DNA of 64,000 bases from Flavobacterium chilense (GCF_001602525.1 NZ_LSYT01000002.1:496001-560000), one strand, 5' to 3'; counted from the first letter of the stretch, positions 7,781 through 16,950 are shown. Notes: generated by a model from the sequence alone, not told the origin. Program-made: numbers and translations.

Positions 7781-7953
7781 GGTTTTAGTTTTAAATTATG
7801 AGAATTGGTTTTAGTACATGTACTATTCTCCTTGTTAACAGATTGTGCTTTTTGTAAAAGGTTGCGTTGATTTACTAAATATTATGAAAAATAAAATGTG
7901 GTTTAGTTTGTTGTTAATCTTGTTTTTGTGAAAAAAGCATAAGTGTTTATTGT

Positions 7954-8721
7954 CTAAACTTGCTTTTTATAAAAGTTAAATTCCTCAATATCATGATATC
8001 CAAAAACTTCAATTTCTGGATGCTCAGCTATTAAATTTCTAATTTTATCCAGGTTTATTAATCTTAAATCATTGTTTTCTGCCCTCATTTTAGCCAGTTG
8101 ATTTACAGGGTGATCACTGTTTGTAAGTTCAACTCTCATATAATAAGCATCTGCGATATAAAACAACCACTTATTTTCGGTTTTAAAAGCAACACCACAT
8201 TGTCCTAAAGTATGTCCGAAAAGCGGAATTAGAAAAATCTCAGTTTCGGTGTTTGTATTAACTTTTCTGGCCTCAAATCCAAACCAGTTTAGAGCTGATT
8301 TGTTATAAGTTTTGATTGTTGGATTATGCGATAAAGGTATTTTTAAATATCTCGGATTTCCGGAAAGGAAACTTTCATATTCTTCGATTCCAACATGAAC
8401 AGTGGCATTTGGAAAATCTGCCAAACCACCAATATGATCATTATCCAGATGCGAAATAACACAATCGGTAACTTTTTTAGGATCAAGTCCGAGTTTTTCT
8501 ATTTGTCTAATGGCAGTTTGATTTTCATCAAAACGATAACCCACCATATCGATAAGCTGCTGACCAATTCTTTCTAATGGTTCTTGAATGTCTAAAAGTC
8601 CAATTCCTGTATCGATTAAAATGAGTTTGTCGTTTTCCTGAATTAAAAGGCAATGTCCGCAAACATTGTCATTAACAGGTGAAACAATTTTTACGCAGTT
8701 TAAGTGATGTATTTGGATCAT
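7954..8721 (-). CDS. Metallo-beta-lactamase-fold hydrolase (AHL-lactonase-like group)
   Basis: 255 residues, no signal peptide. The metal-binding motif is SHLDNDHIGG (HxDxDH) near residue 91, with later ligands in PLFGHTLGQ and the Asp of YIADAYY, and a final GYHDIEEF. N-terminal DTGIG is also typical. The arrangement fits the lactonase-like branch (AttM/AiiA-like) of the superfamily, but substrate cannot be read from sequence. The Gln-rich loop around residues 50-70 is longer than in minimal members. Separated from the upstream regulator gene by a strong terminator, so it has its own promoter. Confidence 0.85.
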   Translation of the reverse strand: MIQIHHLNCVKIVSPVNDNVCGHCLLIQENDKLILIDTGIGLLDIQEPLERIGQQLIDMVGYRFDENQTAIRQIEKLGLDPKKVTDCVISHLDNDHIGGLADFPNATVHVGIEEYESFLSGNPRYLKIPLSHNPTIKTYNKSALNWFGFEARKVNTNTETEIFLIPLFGHTLGQCGVAFKTENKWLFYIADAYYMRVELTNSDHPVNQLAKMRAENNDLRLINLDKIRNLIAEHPEIEVFGYHDIEEFNFYKKQV

Positions 8722-8752
8722 GATGATTTATTTTTGATTGAACTTGTTTTAA

Positions 8753-8786
8753 AACTAAAAAGAGACTCACGAGTCTCTTTTTAGTT
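8753..8786. terminator. Terminator hairpin after the XRE regulator
   Basis: A perfect 15-bp stem: AACTAAAAAGAGACT (8753-8767) and AGTCTCTTTTTAGTT (8772-8786), loop CACG. It separates the XRE gene from the hydrolase gene downstream of it on the minus strand. Confidence 0.85.
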
Positions 8787-8805
8787 AATATACTTTGAAT
8801 AAAAG

Positions 8806-9201
8806 CTATTTGCTTTTGAATAATTTTTCTAAATATTCGACTTTTTGTTTTTCGGCTTCAACCAAACGTTCGTATAATTCAACTACTTTATCCAGAGGAT
8901 TAAAGTTACAATTATGATTTACGGTTGGTCCACTGTGAATAGTTGATCCTTCATAATTATTTTGAATATTATTAAGAACCGTTTCGTCACTATAATTTTT
9001 AATTGCTTCGGCAGAAACTCCTAAAACTTCAGCAATTGCATTTAATTTTTCTTCATCAACATTTTCGCTTCCTTCAATATTAGAAACAGTTTGCTGGCTT
9101 ACTCCAATGGCAAAAGCAAGAGCTTCTTGCTTCATTCCTCTAAGCTCTCTGATTCGGCTAATATTTCTGCCAATATGTTTTGGTTTTGTCGCTGTGCTCA
9201 T
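8806..9201 (-). CDS. XRE-family helix-turn-helix regulator
   Basis: 131 residues. The N-terminal HTH_3 domain (about 11-68) contains ISRIRELRGMKQEALAFAIG and SQQTVSNIE. An Asn-rich linker follows, then a predicted coiled coil from about residue 103 (VVELYERLVEAEKQKVEYL) that probably mediates dimerisation. This linker-plus-coil design is common in Bacteroidota. A TATCTTTG box lies only 4 nt before the ATG, so the mRNA may be leaderless. The target is not evident; the divergent gene at 9376 and the hydrolase/membrane pair further on are candidates. Confidence 0.9.
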   Translation of the reverse strand: MSTATKPKHIGRNISRIRELRGMKQEALAFAIGVSQQTVSNIEGSENVDEEKLNAIAEVLGVSAEAIKNYSDETVLNNIQNNYEGSTIHSGPTVNHNCNFNPLDKVVELYERLVEAEKQKVEYLEKLFKSK

Positions 9202-9205
9202 AGTT

Positions 9206-9213
9206 CAAAGATA
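9206..9213 (-). promoter_or_regulatory. -7 box abutting the XRE start codon
   Basis: TATCTTTG on the minus strand ends 4 nt before the ATG at 9201. Transcription from it would start at or next to the A of the ATG. Confidence 0.55.
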
Positions 9214-9375
9214 TTTAAAATTCTTTTAATTTTTTCTGTTTTGGTAAAATACAAGACGGCATTTGTAAAATACGATTGATAATGGTTCGTTACAAAACAA
9301 TCTATTGCTTTCTTGCGGCTCAATCATCAAAAGTAATATTTTTCGCATAATTACAATTGAAAAACTCAAATTATA

Positions 9376-9711
9376 ATGGAAACAAACGAAATTAAAAATT
9401 TAGACTATCTCAAAAAATTATCTGCCCAATATTGCACTACTTTAAATCCTTCTACAGATAAAAAGGAGTTTTACACTGCCCAAATTGAGTTGATAGATTA
9501 TAATGAACTTGCCTCTATTATTACCAACCTGATAAAATTGTGCATTGTGACATTAGATCAGGATTTGCATGGAATCTCAAATTCTATTAAAAATTCTTCT
9601 ATAAATGTGAGCCTTATTTTAGAAACTGTACTCCGGATGTTTCCAATTGATGAATTCGAAATGCTCAGTGAAATTAGTAAAATGGTTGGAGCGGGTTCTA
9701 AAAAGGGCTAA
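9376..9711 (+). CDS. Hypothetical protein (111 aa)
   Basis: A soluble, mostly helical protein beginning METNEIKNLDYLKKLSAQYC, with hydrophobic heptad-like stretches around residues 50-95 (LASIITNLIKLCIVTL and SLILETVLRMFPIDE). No family recognised. It is divergent from the XRE regulator across a 174-bp gap, an arrangement often seen when the regulator controls its neighbour. Convergent with the membrane protein gene that follows. Confidence 0.55.
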   Translation: METNEIKNLDYLKKLSAQYCTTLNPSTDKKEFYTAQIELIDYNELASIITNLIKLCIVTLDQDLHGISNSIKNSSINVSLILETVLRMFPIDEFEMLSEISKMVGAGSKKG

Positions 9712-9724
9712 TAAATGAATTATT

Positions 9725-10303
9725 TTAAATGTTTTCAATTTTAGAATATATTTGAAATATTTCTTTAGAAAAATAATAGGCTCTTTGTTTAACTCTGTAC
9801 CAAAAAATTATAATGATTGGAATTGACAAATAAGCTCTCCAGTCATAATAATAATTTGCGAAAATTGTTATAGAACTTAAAACAGAACATGTTAACATAG
9901 TTCTCGAAAATGCATAATTATTGCTAAAGTCTTCCATTCTATTGTCTTTAGATGTGCATACATACCTCATGGCAATACTAAAAAGCTCTTTATTACAAGG
10001 ATTTGAATTTTGTGATTTAGATTTAAGATTATTTTTAATTTCAGTATGATTGTATAACCTTATCTTCCATATTCCTTTTCCATCTAGTAAATTAGAAGAA
10101 GGTCTTCCTCCCCAAGTAAAAAAATAGAAGTCCTCTAGCCAACTACCTACTGTATTGATTAAGTAACCGAGTCCAAACGCGATTGTTGTATATCCAATTA
10201 TATAATCTTTGTTATATTCAAATCCTAAGAAAGGTAAATATGCTAAAAGCATAATAAAACCTGGAATTAATGAAGATAAGATATCGTACGATTTAAAATT
10301 CAT
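9725..10303 (-). CDS. Four-span membrane protein paired with a ComEC-like hydrolase
   Basis: 192 residues. Two hydrophobic spans near the N-terminus (about 11-29 and 34-56), a polar middle of about 80 residues, then two more spans (about 136-153 and 157-171) and a short charged tail. No family recognised. The ATG lies 10 bp after the stop of the hydrolase gene, so the two are almost certainly one transcript. The middle region carries two Cys, in SNPCNKELF and MRYVCTSKD. Role unknown. Confidence 0.65.
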   Translation of the reverse strand: MNFKSYDILSSLIPGFIMLLAYLPFLGFEYNKDYIIGYTTIAFGLGYLINTVGSWLEDFYFFTWGGRPSSNLLDGKGIWKIRLYNHTEIKNNLKSKSQNSNPCNKELFSIAMRYVCTSKDNRMEDFSNNYAFSRTMLTCSVLSSITIFANYYYDWRAYLSIPIIIIFWYRVKQRAYYFSKEIFQIYSKIENI

Positions 10304-10313
10304 ATAAGATTAT

Positions 10314-11336
10314 TTAAGCATCATACCTACATAAGAAATAGGCGTCAAGACTTTCAGCAAAAGTAGGTTCTCCTTCCCAATCTCTTTTATGTCTAAAATC
10401 TCTAGCGAACTCAAGATTTTTAACATAAATGCGTAAATAATTTTCAGTTATATCTAAAATTACATAACCAGCTTGATTGTTAGTTATTTTTACACCACTC
10501 TTATATCTATCATAAGCTAGGTGTTTAGAGTTCGCATTTCCAAAAAGGGTTGTTTTGGGATTTACTGTGCTTAAAAAATCAAAATTTCTTCCAGAATTTC
10601 TACCATGATGTGGTGCCAATAATACATCAACATCTTTTATTTTTTCACTGTGATTTTCTAAAATATGTTGCCAAGTTAAATCTTCACTATCTCCTGAGAA
10701 TAAAATTTTCCAATTTCCACCGTTTTTCTTTGGAGGTGTGTATAAAATGACATATGATGAATCATTCCAGTTTGAGCTTTTATTACATTCGTCTAAAGTT
10801 TTTGAAGTTGGAGATAATATTTCCATATAATCTTCATTGTAGTATTGATTTGAATCATTAGAGAAATAAGTAAGTCTTTTACAAGGAACATGTTTGCAAT
10901 CTCTAATACTTTTGTAAAATTCCCAATCTTGCATATTATAGCCACCAGAACCTGCTTTATCTGATATTTCCTTTTTATTGTCTGTATCCCATAAATTGGT
11001 AATATTGAATTCTGTAAATAAATCTTGTATACCATCTAAATGATCCATGTCAGGATGTGTAATGATAAATCTAAAAATATCATTTACTCCTAACTTTTTT
11101 AAATAAAGAATTGGGTTATCTGGTGTCTTTTTTTGTCCATAGTCTTTTTTGTCGGTAGGAACTTGAGTTCTTTCATGCATATCTTTCCTCATTTGTGATT
11201 CTTTTACAGCAATTTCTTCATCTGTATCAAAATCATTATAAGCATTACTTACATCAATAACAGAAACTCTTCCTGAGTCATGTTGAATAATATTACAATC
11301 GCCTTCTAAAACGTTTAAAAAATGGATTATGGACAT
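10314..11336 (-). CDS. ComEC/Rec2-like metallo-beta-lactamase-fold hydrolase
   Basis: 340 residues, no signal peptide. The opening HFLNVLEGDCNIIQHDSGRV, with VIDVS, is the ComEC-type start of the fold. The metal site is ITHPDMDHLDG (HxDxDH) near residue 92, followed by LFSGDSED and LLAPHHGRNSG. This matches the hydrolase domain of ComEC without its membrane channel. Family members of this kind are nucleases or are found in poorly characterised conflict-type gene pairs. The adjacent four-span membrane protein may be the missing membrane part. Together they look like an accessory two-gene unit. Confidence 0.85.
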   Translation of the reverse strand: MSIIHFLNVLEGDCNIIQHDSGRVSVIDVSNAYNDFDTDEEIAVKESQMRKDMHERTQVPTDKKDYGQKKTPDNPILYLKKLGVNDIFRFIITHPDMDHLDGIQDLFTEFNITNLWDTDNKKEISDKAGSGGYNMQDWEFYKSIRDCKHVPCKRLTYFSNDSNQYYNEDYMEILSPTSKTLDECNKSSNWNDSSYVILYTPPKKNGGNWKILFSGDSEDLTWQHILENHSEKIKDVDVLLAPHHGRNSGRNFDFLSTVNPKTTLFGNANSKHLAYDRYKSGVKITNNQAGYVILDITENYLRIYVKNLEFARDFRHKRDWEGEPTFAESLDAYFLCRYDA

Positions 11337-11617
11337 GGTTTTTGGTTGTTTAATTTTTAAATAAAGTTATTATTGATTCTTTAATGATTACAATTGATTG
11401 AGTTTTTATTATTTATATGGGCAAATATTATTATTAAATACTTATGCTTTTTATGGATAACCGTATTTCAACTAATTATTTTTTAAACAAGATTAATAAT
11501 AAATAAAAATTCAACAATAAGTACTTATACCTGTTTTGTTAAAAAGCAGATCAAAAAATTATTCTCATTCTTATTATTATTTCGCCGAAATTTGCAAATC
11601 AATCTAAAAAAATCAAA

Positions 11618-12160
11618 ATGGAGGAATTTGGTAGAATAATAGTTTCTGAAACGGCAATGAACAGTGAAAATCTTCAGGATGTGATTCACTCAAATATTTC
11701 GGTAATTAATTTAATGCGTGAAGAAGGTGTCGATGACGAATTTATTCATGAAGATGCATTGATGAGTTATTACTTAGATTATTACTATTCGCAATATGCC
11801 GAAGGGAATTTTGCCCAGTTTGTTTATAAATCGGGTTGGAACAAAGAATTAAACGAACTTATCGAAGAAGGCTTGGCTTTAATTGGTGCCGAAAAACATT
11901 TAGAATTATTTCAGCAACAAAGCAAAAAGGTGAGATTAATGAGCAGTGTAAAACTGAATAAATTTGTAAGCGGAAAACTAGAAGGCGTAAACCCAACACG
12001 TGATTTACTGAACAATGATATGTTTTATGAATTAGAAGAAAATCTGGTTACACTAAATGCTAATTTCTTAAAAAACCATCCTGATTTCGAAGTGCTGTCT
12101 GTCGATGATATGTTTGCAACTTTAGAAGAATATGTAGGGCATGAGATAAAACGCGCTTAA
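11618..12160 (+). CDS. DUF4375/DMP19-like protein
   Basis: 180 residues, soluble and acidic. The segment DALMSYYLDYYYSQYAEGNFAQFVYKSGW (about residues 45-75) resembles the core of the DMP19/DUF4375 family, whose members usually carry an NGGF-Q-type turn at this place. The rest is helical. Function unknown. The preceding 280-bp gap (11337-11617) is AT-rich, and I see only repeated 'acttat' words in it. Confidence 0.5.
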   Translation: MEEFGRIIVSETAMNSENLQDVIHSNISVINLMREEGVDDEFIHEDALMSYYLDYYYSQYAEGNFAQFVYKSGWNKELNELIEEGLALIGAEKHLELFQQQSKKVRLMSSVKLNKFVSGKLEGVNPTRDLLNNDMFYELEENLVTLNANFLKNHPDFEVLSVDDMFATLEEYVGHEIKRA

Positions 12161-12173
12161 GGTTTTATGAGAA

Positions 12174-12198
12174 TGTGAGGTTGAGCGAAGTCGAAGCC
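12174..12198 (+). repeat. Single arm of the GAGCGAAGTCGAAGCC repeat
   Basis: TTGAGCGAAGTCGAAGCC with upstream TGTGAGG matches the left arm of the inverted repeat at 1417-1489. No right arm follows within 200 bp. The remainder of the gap to the patatin gene (12199-12358) shows nothing I can name. Confidence 0.65.
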
Positions 12199-12358
12199 CG
12201 CAAAATTATTTTAATCTGTGGTTTTCAATGGGAACTTTAAAATTTCATGATATCAATTCACATTTTATTAAATAATCTTTGTGAGGTCTTCGTATTACTT
12301 TATGAAATAACTTTATTATTTTAGCTATCAGTAATTTGTAGATTAAAAAATCCAAAAA

Positions 12359-13903
12359 ATGAGACATAGATACTGCCTGGTATTGCTTTTTCTGTATCTT
12401 CAGACAGGGTTTTCTCAAAATAAAATAAACCTTTTTTCAGAAATCAATTACAGTTCGATTCCTTCTGTTTCATTAAGCGATTACAAATCAGTTCAGGAGC
12501 GTGATAAAAGGTATCAGAATCCCAATATTGCTTTAGGAATTGGCATTTCGGGCGGAGGTTCGAGAGCACAGTTTTTTAGCATGGGCGTGCTTTTAGGACT
12601 CGAAGAAATTCAGGAAGGAAATACAGAACGTAATTTTCTAAAAGAAATCGATTATTTTTCTACCGTTTCCGGAGGCTGTTTTTCGGCAGGATATTATTTA
12701 ACGATCCTCAAGAATAAATTATACAGTGAAAATTGCTCTTTCAACGAGTTTTACTTTTCAAAGGCAGATGCTTACAAGGATTATGTCGATAAATCGGCAA
12801 ATATTTTGTCATTGTTAAACAACAGCCGAAACGAAAAAGGCGATAAAATATCGATGACACAGCGAATAGATTCGGATATTTTGCAATATGACGCTACAAA
12901 TCCGGAGAATACGAATAAGTTCAGTTCTCAAATGCTGTTGTCTGATTTTTTTCTTCCCAAAGACAGTAAACAAATCCCGTCTTTACCCATGTTTGTAGCA
13001 AACGGAACCGCTTTTAATAATGGCGAACGTATACCGTTTATGCCGCATATTATTCGGGGTTTAAATCTAAACTCGTCTTTGGCGCCCAATAAAGCATCGA
13101 TTGCATTGAATGAAAATAAGGTCAATGACGGTTATAATTTTCCGGTTACATATGCTATCACGGCGAGTTCGGCTTTTCCGGGCGTGCTTCCAAAAGTAAA
13201 GTTTGGAGTAAAAAATCAGGATAAGATTTTGTGTATTGTCGATGGTGGTGCTTCAGACAATATGGGATATAAAACCCTGGTAGAATTACTTCATGATGAC
13301 ACTAGAGTAAAAGATGTCAATAAAAAAGCACTTTTTATTGATTGCCTTGGACAAGGAAAAAAGACACCTTACATAACCGATGCAAAAATCAGACTGATTT
13401 CGTTATTTGAAACGGCTTCTCTATATACCGTTCAAACCCGATATATGACTTTTGACAAGGATGTCGAAAATACTTTTGAACGTTATAAAATTCCGGTGAC
13501 CAATTATCAGATTATTGGTTTTACCACTATTCGGGATCATTTACAAAAGCTGGAAAAAGATAAAGATTACGAAGATCTGGTTGCCGAATTAAAAAACACA
13601 AACGACGAATCGAGTAGCTGGGTGAAACTTTTTGCTGGTTTTAAACAGGATCTGATCGACAAGTTTGGCGAAGATTCCTTTAAAAAAGATAAAGATGGCG
13701 AAATTATTGTGGCAACTTTAGACAAGGAAAAGTTCAGGAATTTAACGCCCAGACAAATTTTATTGCTGTACGAATATGCTTCGCATGTTGAAACCAAATT
13801 AAGAATTACTCCCGAAGAAAGAGAAGTATTGTTACTTTCAGGTCGTTATGCAGCTTATTTGAAAACCGATCAATTGAAAGAGTTATTGGTAGAAAACAAG
13901 TAA
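12359..13903 (+). CDS. Secreted patatin-like phospholipase
   Basis: 514 residues with signal peptide MRHRYCLVLLFLYLQTGFSQ. The patatin/cPLA2-type active site is present: an oxyanion glycine stretch SGGGSRA (64-70), the nucleophile in TVSGGCFSAG (Ser104), and the catalytic Asp in VDGGASDN near residue 295. Predicted to hydrolyse acyl esters of lipids in the periplasm or outside the cell. It lacks a type IX sorting tail. The next gene, 54 bp downstream, is a TPR protein with such a tail, so the two are probably one operon and may act together at the surface. Confidence 0.88.
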   Translation: MRHRYCLVLLFLYLQTGFSQNKINLFSEINYSSIPSVSLSDYKSVQERDKRYQNPNIALGIGISGGGSRAQFFSMGVLLGLEEIQEGNTERNFLKEIDYFSTVSGGCFSAGYYLTILKNKLYSENCSFNEFYFSKADAYKDYVDKSANILSLLNNSRNEKGDKISMTQRIDSDILQYDATNPENTNKFSSQMLLSDFFLPKDSKQIPSLPMFVANGTAFNNGERIPFMPHIIRGLNLNSSLAPNKASIALNENKVNDGYNFPVTYAITASSAFPGVLPKVKFGVKNQDKILCIVDGGASDNMGYKTLVELLHDDTRVKDVNKKALFIDCLGQGKKTPYITDAKIRLISLFETASLYTVQTRYMTFDKDVENTFERYKIPVTNYQIIGFTTIRDHLQKLEKDKDYEDLVAELKNTNDESSSWVKLFAGFKQDLIDKFGEDSFKKDKDGEIIVATLDKEKFRNLTPRQILLLYEYASHVETKLRITPEEREVLLLSGRYAAYLKTDQLKELLVENK

Positions 13904-13957
13904 TTTTACCTCAAATTGCATTTCTGAATCAATACAACTTTGAAAGAACAAATTTCC

Positions 13958-15367
13958 ATGTCTAAAAAAATAGCTTTTGTCTTGTTGCTTTTGCCTGTAA
14001 TGCTATTGGCTCAGGTAAAAAACACAGAAACAGCTGGTAATGTTACCCGTTATTATTATGACGATCATGTAGTTTCGGTACAAATTTGGTACGGAGCTGA
14101 TAAAAATCCGGACAGTACCAAAACCTACTATTCGAACGGAAAACTAAACGAGGTTTTTTATTATGATGAAAAAGGATTAAAAGATTCAGATTGTTTTCAG
14201 TACAATCCACAAGGAGAAAAACTGGTAACCTGGAATTTTTCGCATGGAAAACTGCTCAGCAGAACCGATCATAAATTGCCTTTTGGCAAAGACAGAGAAG
14301 AAACAGTAAAAAAAGTCCTCAAACTGCTTACCGAAATTAATATTAAAACAAATTATAACCCGACTAAAGTCAATGATTTGTACAATCGCGGCGTATTGAG
14401 TATTAGTCTTGGCAATACCACTCTGGCGCTGGAAGACCTGAAAAAAGTAGAATATTCGATTGATAAAGATCCTAAAAACAAGAATATAGTCCTGGCGGAT
14501 TCCTTAGAGAAAAAGAAAGATATTTTTCGAAGCAAACTTTACGACAGACTGGCCAGTATTTACGCTTCACGCGAAATGGAATCTTTTGCTTTTCATTATT
14601 ATTATAAAGCAATTACTGAAGCTCCGGATGATTATCGCATTTTGTACAACTTTGCTTTGTTTTTGCAACAGCGAAAATCGGATGATCTGGCATGTTTTTA
14701 TCTGGAAAAAATCATAGCGGGAAATCCTGAACATGTTTATGCCAGATGGGCACTTGCAAGATTGTATAGTGATACGGGAGATTATCAAAAAGCGATGGAA
14801 AATATTTTGGTCGCTTTTAAAAACGAAAAAACAATTACAGATAAAAATCCAGCTTATGGAGGAAGGGATTTAAGAACTACCCGAGGTTTAATTTACCATA
14901 AATTGGGAGAATCAGACAAAGGAATTGCTGATTTGAAAGCCGCATTAGAAACGGATAAAAACAATTCGTATGCAATGAAAAATCTCGGAATCATTTATTT
15001 AGATCAGCATAAATACAAAAAAGCCTGTGAATTATTTCAAAAAGCAAAAGATCTTAATTATGCTTTAGTTTATGATGAAACAGATTTATCTGCATTATTA
15101 GAAAGTGCCTGCAATAGTGTTCAGCCTGCAATTGTAAATCAAAAAAAATCTTATGTTTTTCCAAATCCTGCAACAACTATAATTACAATTAAAGATTTTG
15201 ATGCTGAAAGTTTTGATTACGAGTTTTTTAATTTCGAATCGGCTTCTGTTTTAAAAGGAAAAAGTACAGATAGAAAAATAGATGTTTCGACTTTATCTCC
15301 TGGATTTTATGTGCTGAAAGTGACTGCAAAGGATTCAACAGAAAATTTTAGGGTGATTAAAGAGTGA
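13958..15367 (+). CDS. TPR protein with type IX secretion sorting domain
   Basis: Start taken at the ATG of MSKKIAFVLLLLPVMLLAQ (signal peptide); a TTG 18 nt upstream would extend the frame but is unlikely. About 469 residues. An N-terminal MORN/YwqK-like stretch, TKTYYSNGKLNEVFYYDEKG, is followed by TPR units (about 120-380). The C-terminal region of about 75 residues starts SYVFPNPATTIITI and ends GFYVLKVTAKDSTENFRVIKE, the type A sorting domain of the type IX system. It is therefore predicted to be exported to the cell surface. The last two codons and stop fall inside a tandem repeat. Confidence 0.85.
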   Translation: MSKKIAFVLLLLPVMLLAQVKNTETAGNVTRYYYDDHVVSVQIWYGADKNPDSTKTYYSNGKLNEVFYYDEKGLKDSDCFQYNPQGEKLVTWNFSHGKLLSRTDHKLPFGKDREETVKKVLKLLTEINIKTNYNPTKVNDLYNRGVLSISLGNTTLALEDLKKVEYSIDKDPKNKNIVLADSLEKKKDIFRSKLYDRLASIYASREMESFAFHYYYKAITEAPDDYRILYNFALFLQQRKSDDLACFYLEKIIAGNPEHVYARWALARLYSDTGDYQKAMENILVAFKNEKTITDKNPAYGGRDLRTTRGLIYHKLGESDKGIADLKAALETDKNNSYAMKNLGIIYLDQHKYKKACELFQKAKDLNYALVYDETDLSALLESACNSVQPAIVNQKKSYVFPNPATTIITIKDFDAESFDYEFFNFESASVLKGKSTDRKIDVSTLSPGFYVLKVTAKDSTENFRVIKE

Positions 15368-15450
15368 AAAGTGAAAAGTAAAGAGTGAAAAGTAAAGAGT
15401 GAAAAGTAAAGAGTGAAAAGTGAAAAGTGAAGAGTGAAAAGTGAAGAGTA
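15358..15450 (+). repeat. Tandem 'gtgaaaagt' array
   Basis: Roughly eight imperfect copies of a 12-14-nt word (agagtgaaaagta or agtgaaaag). The array begins inside the last codons of the TPR gene and runs into the intergenic gap. The remainder of the gap to serS holds only the serS promoter box. Confidence 0.85.
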
Positions 15451-15555
15451 CCTTAAATACTTTGAGCATCTCTTAAGTCCTTCTCATATCTCTGCGGAAT
15501 AACCTCCGAAATAACTTTAGAATCAACTTTGTCGTGATCTTATAAAACATTTCCT

Positions 15556-15563
15556 TAAATTTG
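15556..15563 (+). promoter_or_regulatory. Putative serS -7 box (TAAATTTG)
   Basis: Exact TAnnTTTG match 41 nt upstream of serS. A TTG at 15529-15531 is 24 bp upstream, slightly beyond the usual -33 spacing. Confidence 0.5.
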
Positions 15564-15604
15564 CTTCCGTTATAAAAAAATACAATAGTTATAAAAATCA
15601 AGCT

Positions 15605-16876
15605 ATGTTACAAATCGCATTTATTAGAGAAAATCAGGAGAAAGTAATCAAGGCTTTAGCAAAACGAAATATCGATGCTAAAAGCGTTGTTGAAGAAGTC
15701 GTGCAATTAGACGAAAACCGTCGTGCAACACAAGTTGAATTAGACAACACTTTATCTGAATCTAATAAATTATCCAAAGATATTGGAGAATTAATGAAAG
15801 CCGGAGAAAAGTCTAAAGCGGCAATCTTAAAAGAAAAAACAGTTTCATTAAAAGAGAAAAGTAAAGAATTGGGCGAAAAAGCAGAAGCTTTGGCAGCTGA
15901 ATTAAACAATAAATTATACACATTACCAAACTTACCGGCTGATATTGTCCCTGAAGGAAAAACACCAGATGACAATTTGAATGTTTTTCAGGAAGGAGAT
16001 ATTCCGGTTCTGCATGAAGGTGCACAACCACACTGGGAACTGGTAAAAAAATACGATATCATAGATTTCGAATTGGGTGTAAAAATTACAGGTGCAGGAT
16101 TTCCGGTTTATAAAGGAAAAGGAGCTCGTTTACAGCGTGCTTTGATCAATTACTTTTTAGATAAAAATACTGCTGCAGGATATAATGAAGTGCAAGTGCC
16201 GCATTTGGTAAATGAAGCTTCAGGTTACGGAACAGGACAATTGCCGGATAAAGAAGGGCAAATGTATCACTCAACAATTGATGATTTATATTTGATTCCA
16301 ACTGCTGAGGTTCCGGTTACAAATTTATTCCGTGATGTTCTTTTAACTGAAACTGAATTGCCGGTTTTATACACTGCTTATACACCATGTTTCCGTCGTG
16401 AAGCAGGTTCTTACGGTGCGCATGTTCGCGGATTAAACCGTTTGCACCAGTTTGATAAAGTAGAAATTGTACGTGTTGAACATCCTGATAAGTCTTACGA
16501 AGCACTTGACGGAATGGTAGAACACGTGAAAAATATTCTACAGGAATTAAAATTGCCATACAGAGTTTTACGACTTTGTGGTGGTGATATGGGTTTCACA
16601 TCGGCTTTGACTTATGATTTCGAAGTGTTTTCAACAGCTCAGGATCGTTGGTTAGAAATTAGTTCAGTTTCTAACTTTGAAACTTTCCAGGCAAACCGTT
16701 TGAAATTACGTTTTAAAGACAAAGACGGAAAAAATCAACTGGCACATACTCTAAACGGAAGCTCATTGGCTTTGCCAAGAGTATTGGCCGGAATATTAGA
16801 AAATTACCAAACTCCGGAAGGAATCGTAATACCAGAGGTTTTACGTCCTTACTGTGGATTTGATATTATAAATTAA
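15605..16876 (+). CDS. serS: Seryl-tRNA synthetase
   Basis: 423 residues, full length. The N-terminal two-helix coiled-coil arm (about 30-100, rich in Lys/Glu) binds the long variable arm of tRNA-Ser. The class II core includes VPHLVNEASGYGTGQLP, TAEVPVTNL, FRREAGSYGAHVRGLNRLHQF (motif 2) and SLALPRVLAGILENYQ (motif 3 with the active-site Arg). Attaches serine to tRNA-Ser, and also to tRNA-Sec where present. Followed by lgt on the same strand. Confidence 0.97.
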   Translation: MLQIAFIRENQEKVIKALAKRNIDAKSVVEEVVQLDENRRATQVELDNTLSESNKLSKDIGELMKAGEKSKAAILKEKTVSLKEKSKELGEKAEALAAELNNKLYTLPNLPADIVPEGKTPDDNLNVFQEGDIPVLHEGAQPHWELVKKYDIIDFELGVKITGAGFPVYKGKGARLQRALINYFLDKNTAAGYNEVQVPHLVNEASGYGTGQLPDKEGQMYHSTIDDLYLIPTAEVPVTNLFRDVLLTETELPVLYTAYTPCFRREAGSYGAHVRGLNRLHQFDKVEIVRVEHPDKSYEALDGMVEHVKNILQELKLPYRVLRLCGGDMGFTSALTYDFEVFSTAQDRWLEISSVSNFETFQANRLKLRFKDKDGKNQLAHTLNGSSLALPRVLAGILENYQTPEGIVIPEVLRPYCGFDIIN

Positions 16877-16885
16877 TTTAGTTTA

Positions 16886-16950
16886 CAGTCGCAGTTTCAG
16901 TTTATATTAGAGCTGAACTGCGACTGAATACTAAAAAAAACTGCGACTGA
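16886..16950. repeat. Inverted plus direct repeat of CTGCGACTG
   Basis: CAGTCGCAGTTTCAG (16886-16900) is complementary to CTGAACTGCGACTG (16913-16926), and a third copy AACTGCGACTGA (16939-16950) ends 2 nt before the lgt ATG. The third copy replaces any normal purine-rich leader. It can pair with the first copy as well as the second can. Confidence 0.75.

Noticed and set aside
10793..11035. An 80-codon frame antisense or frameshifted to the ComEC-like hydrolase
   Set aside because: It overlaps conserved hydrolase codons, including those just after the metal-binding motif.
13940..13957. TTG start upstream of the T9SS-sorted TPR protein
   Set aside because: The following ATG gives a better signal peptide and the TTG has no evident ribosome binding site.
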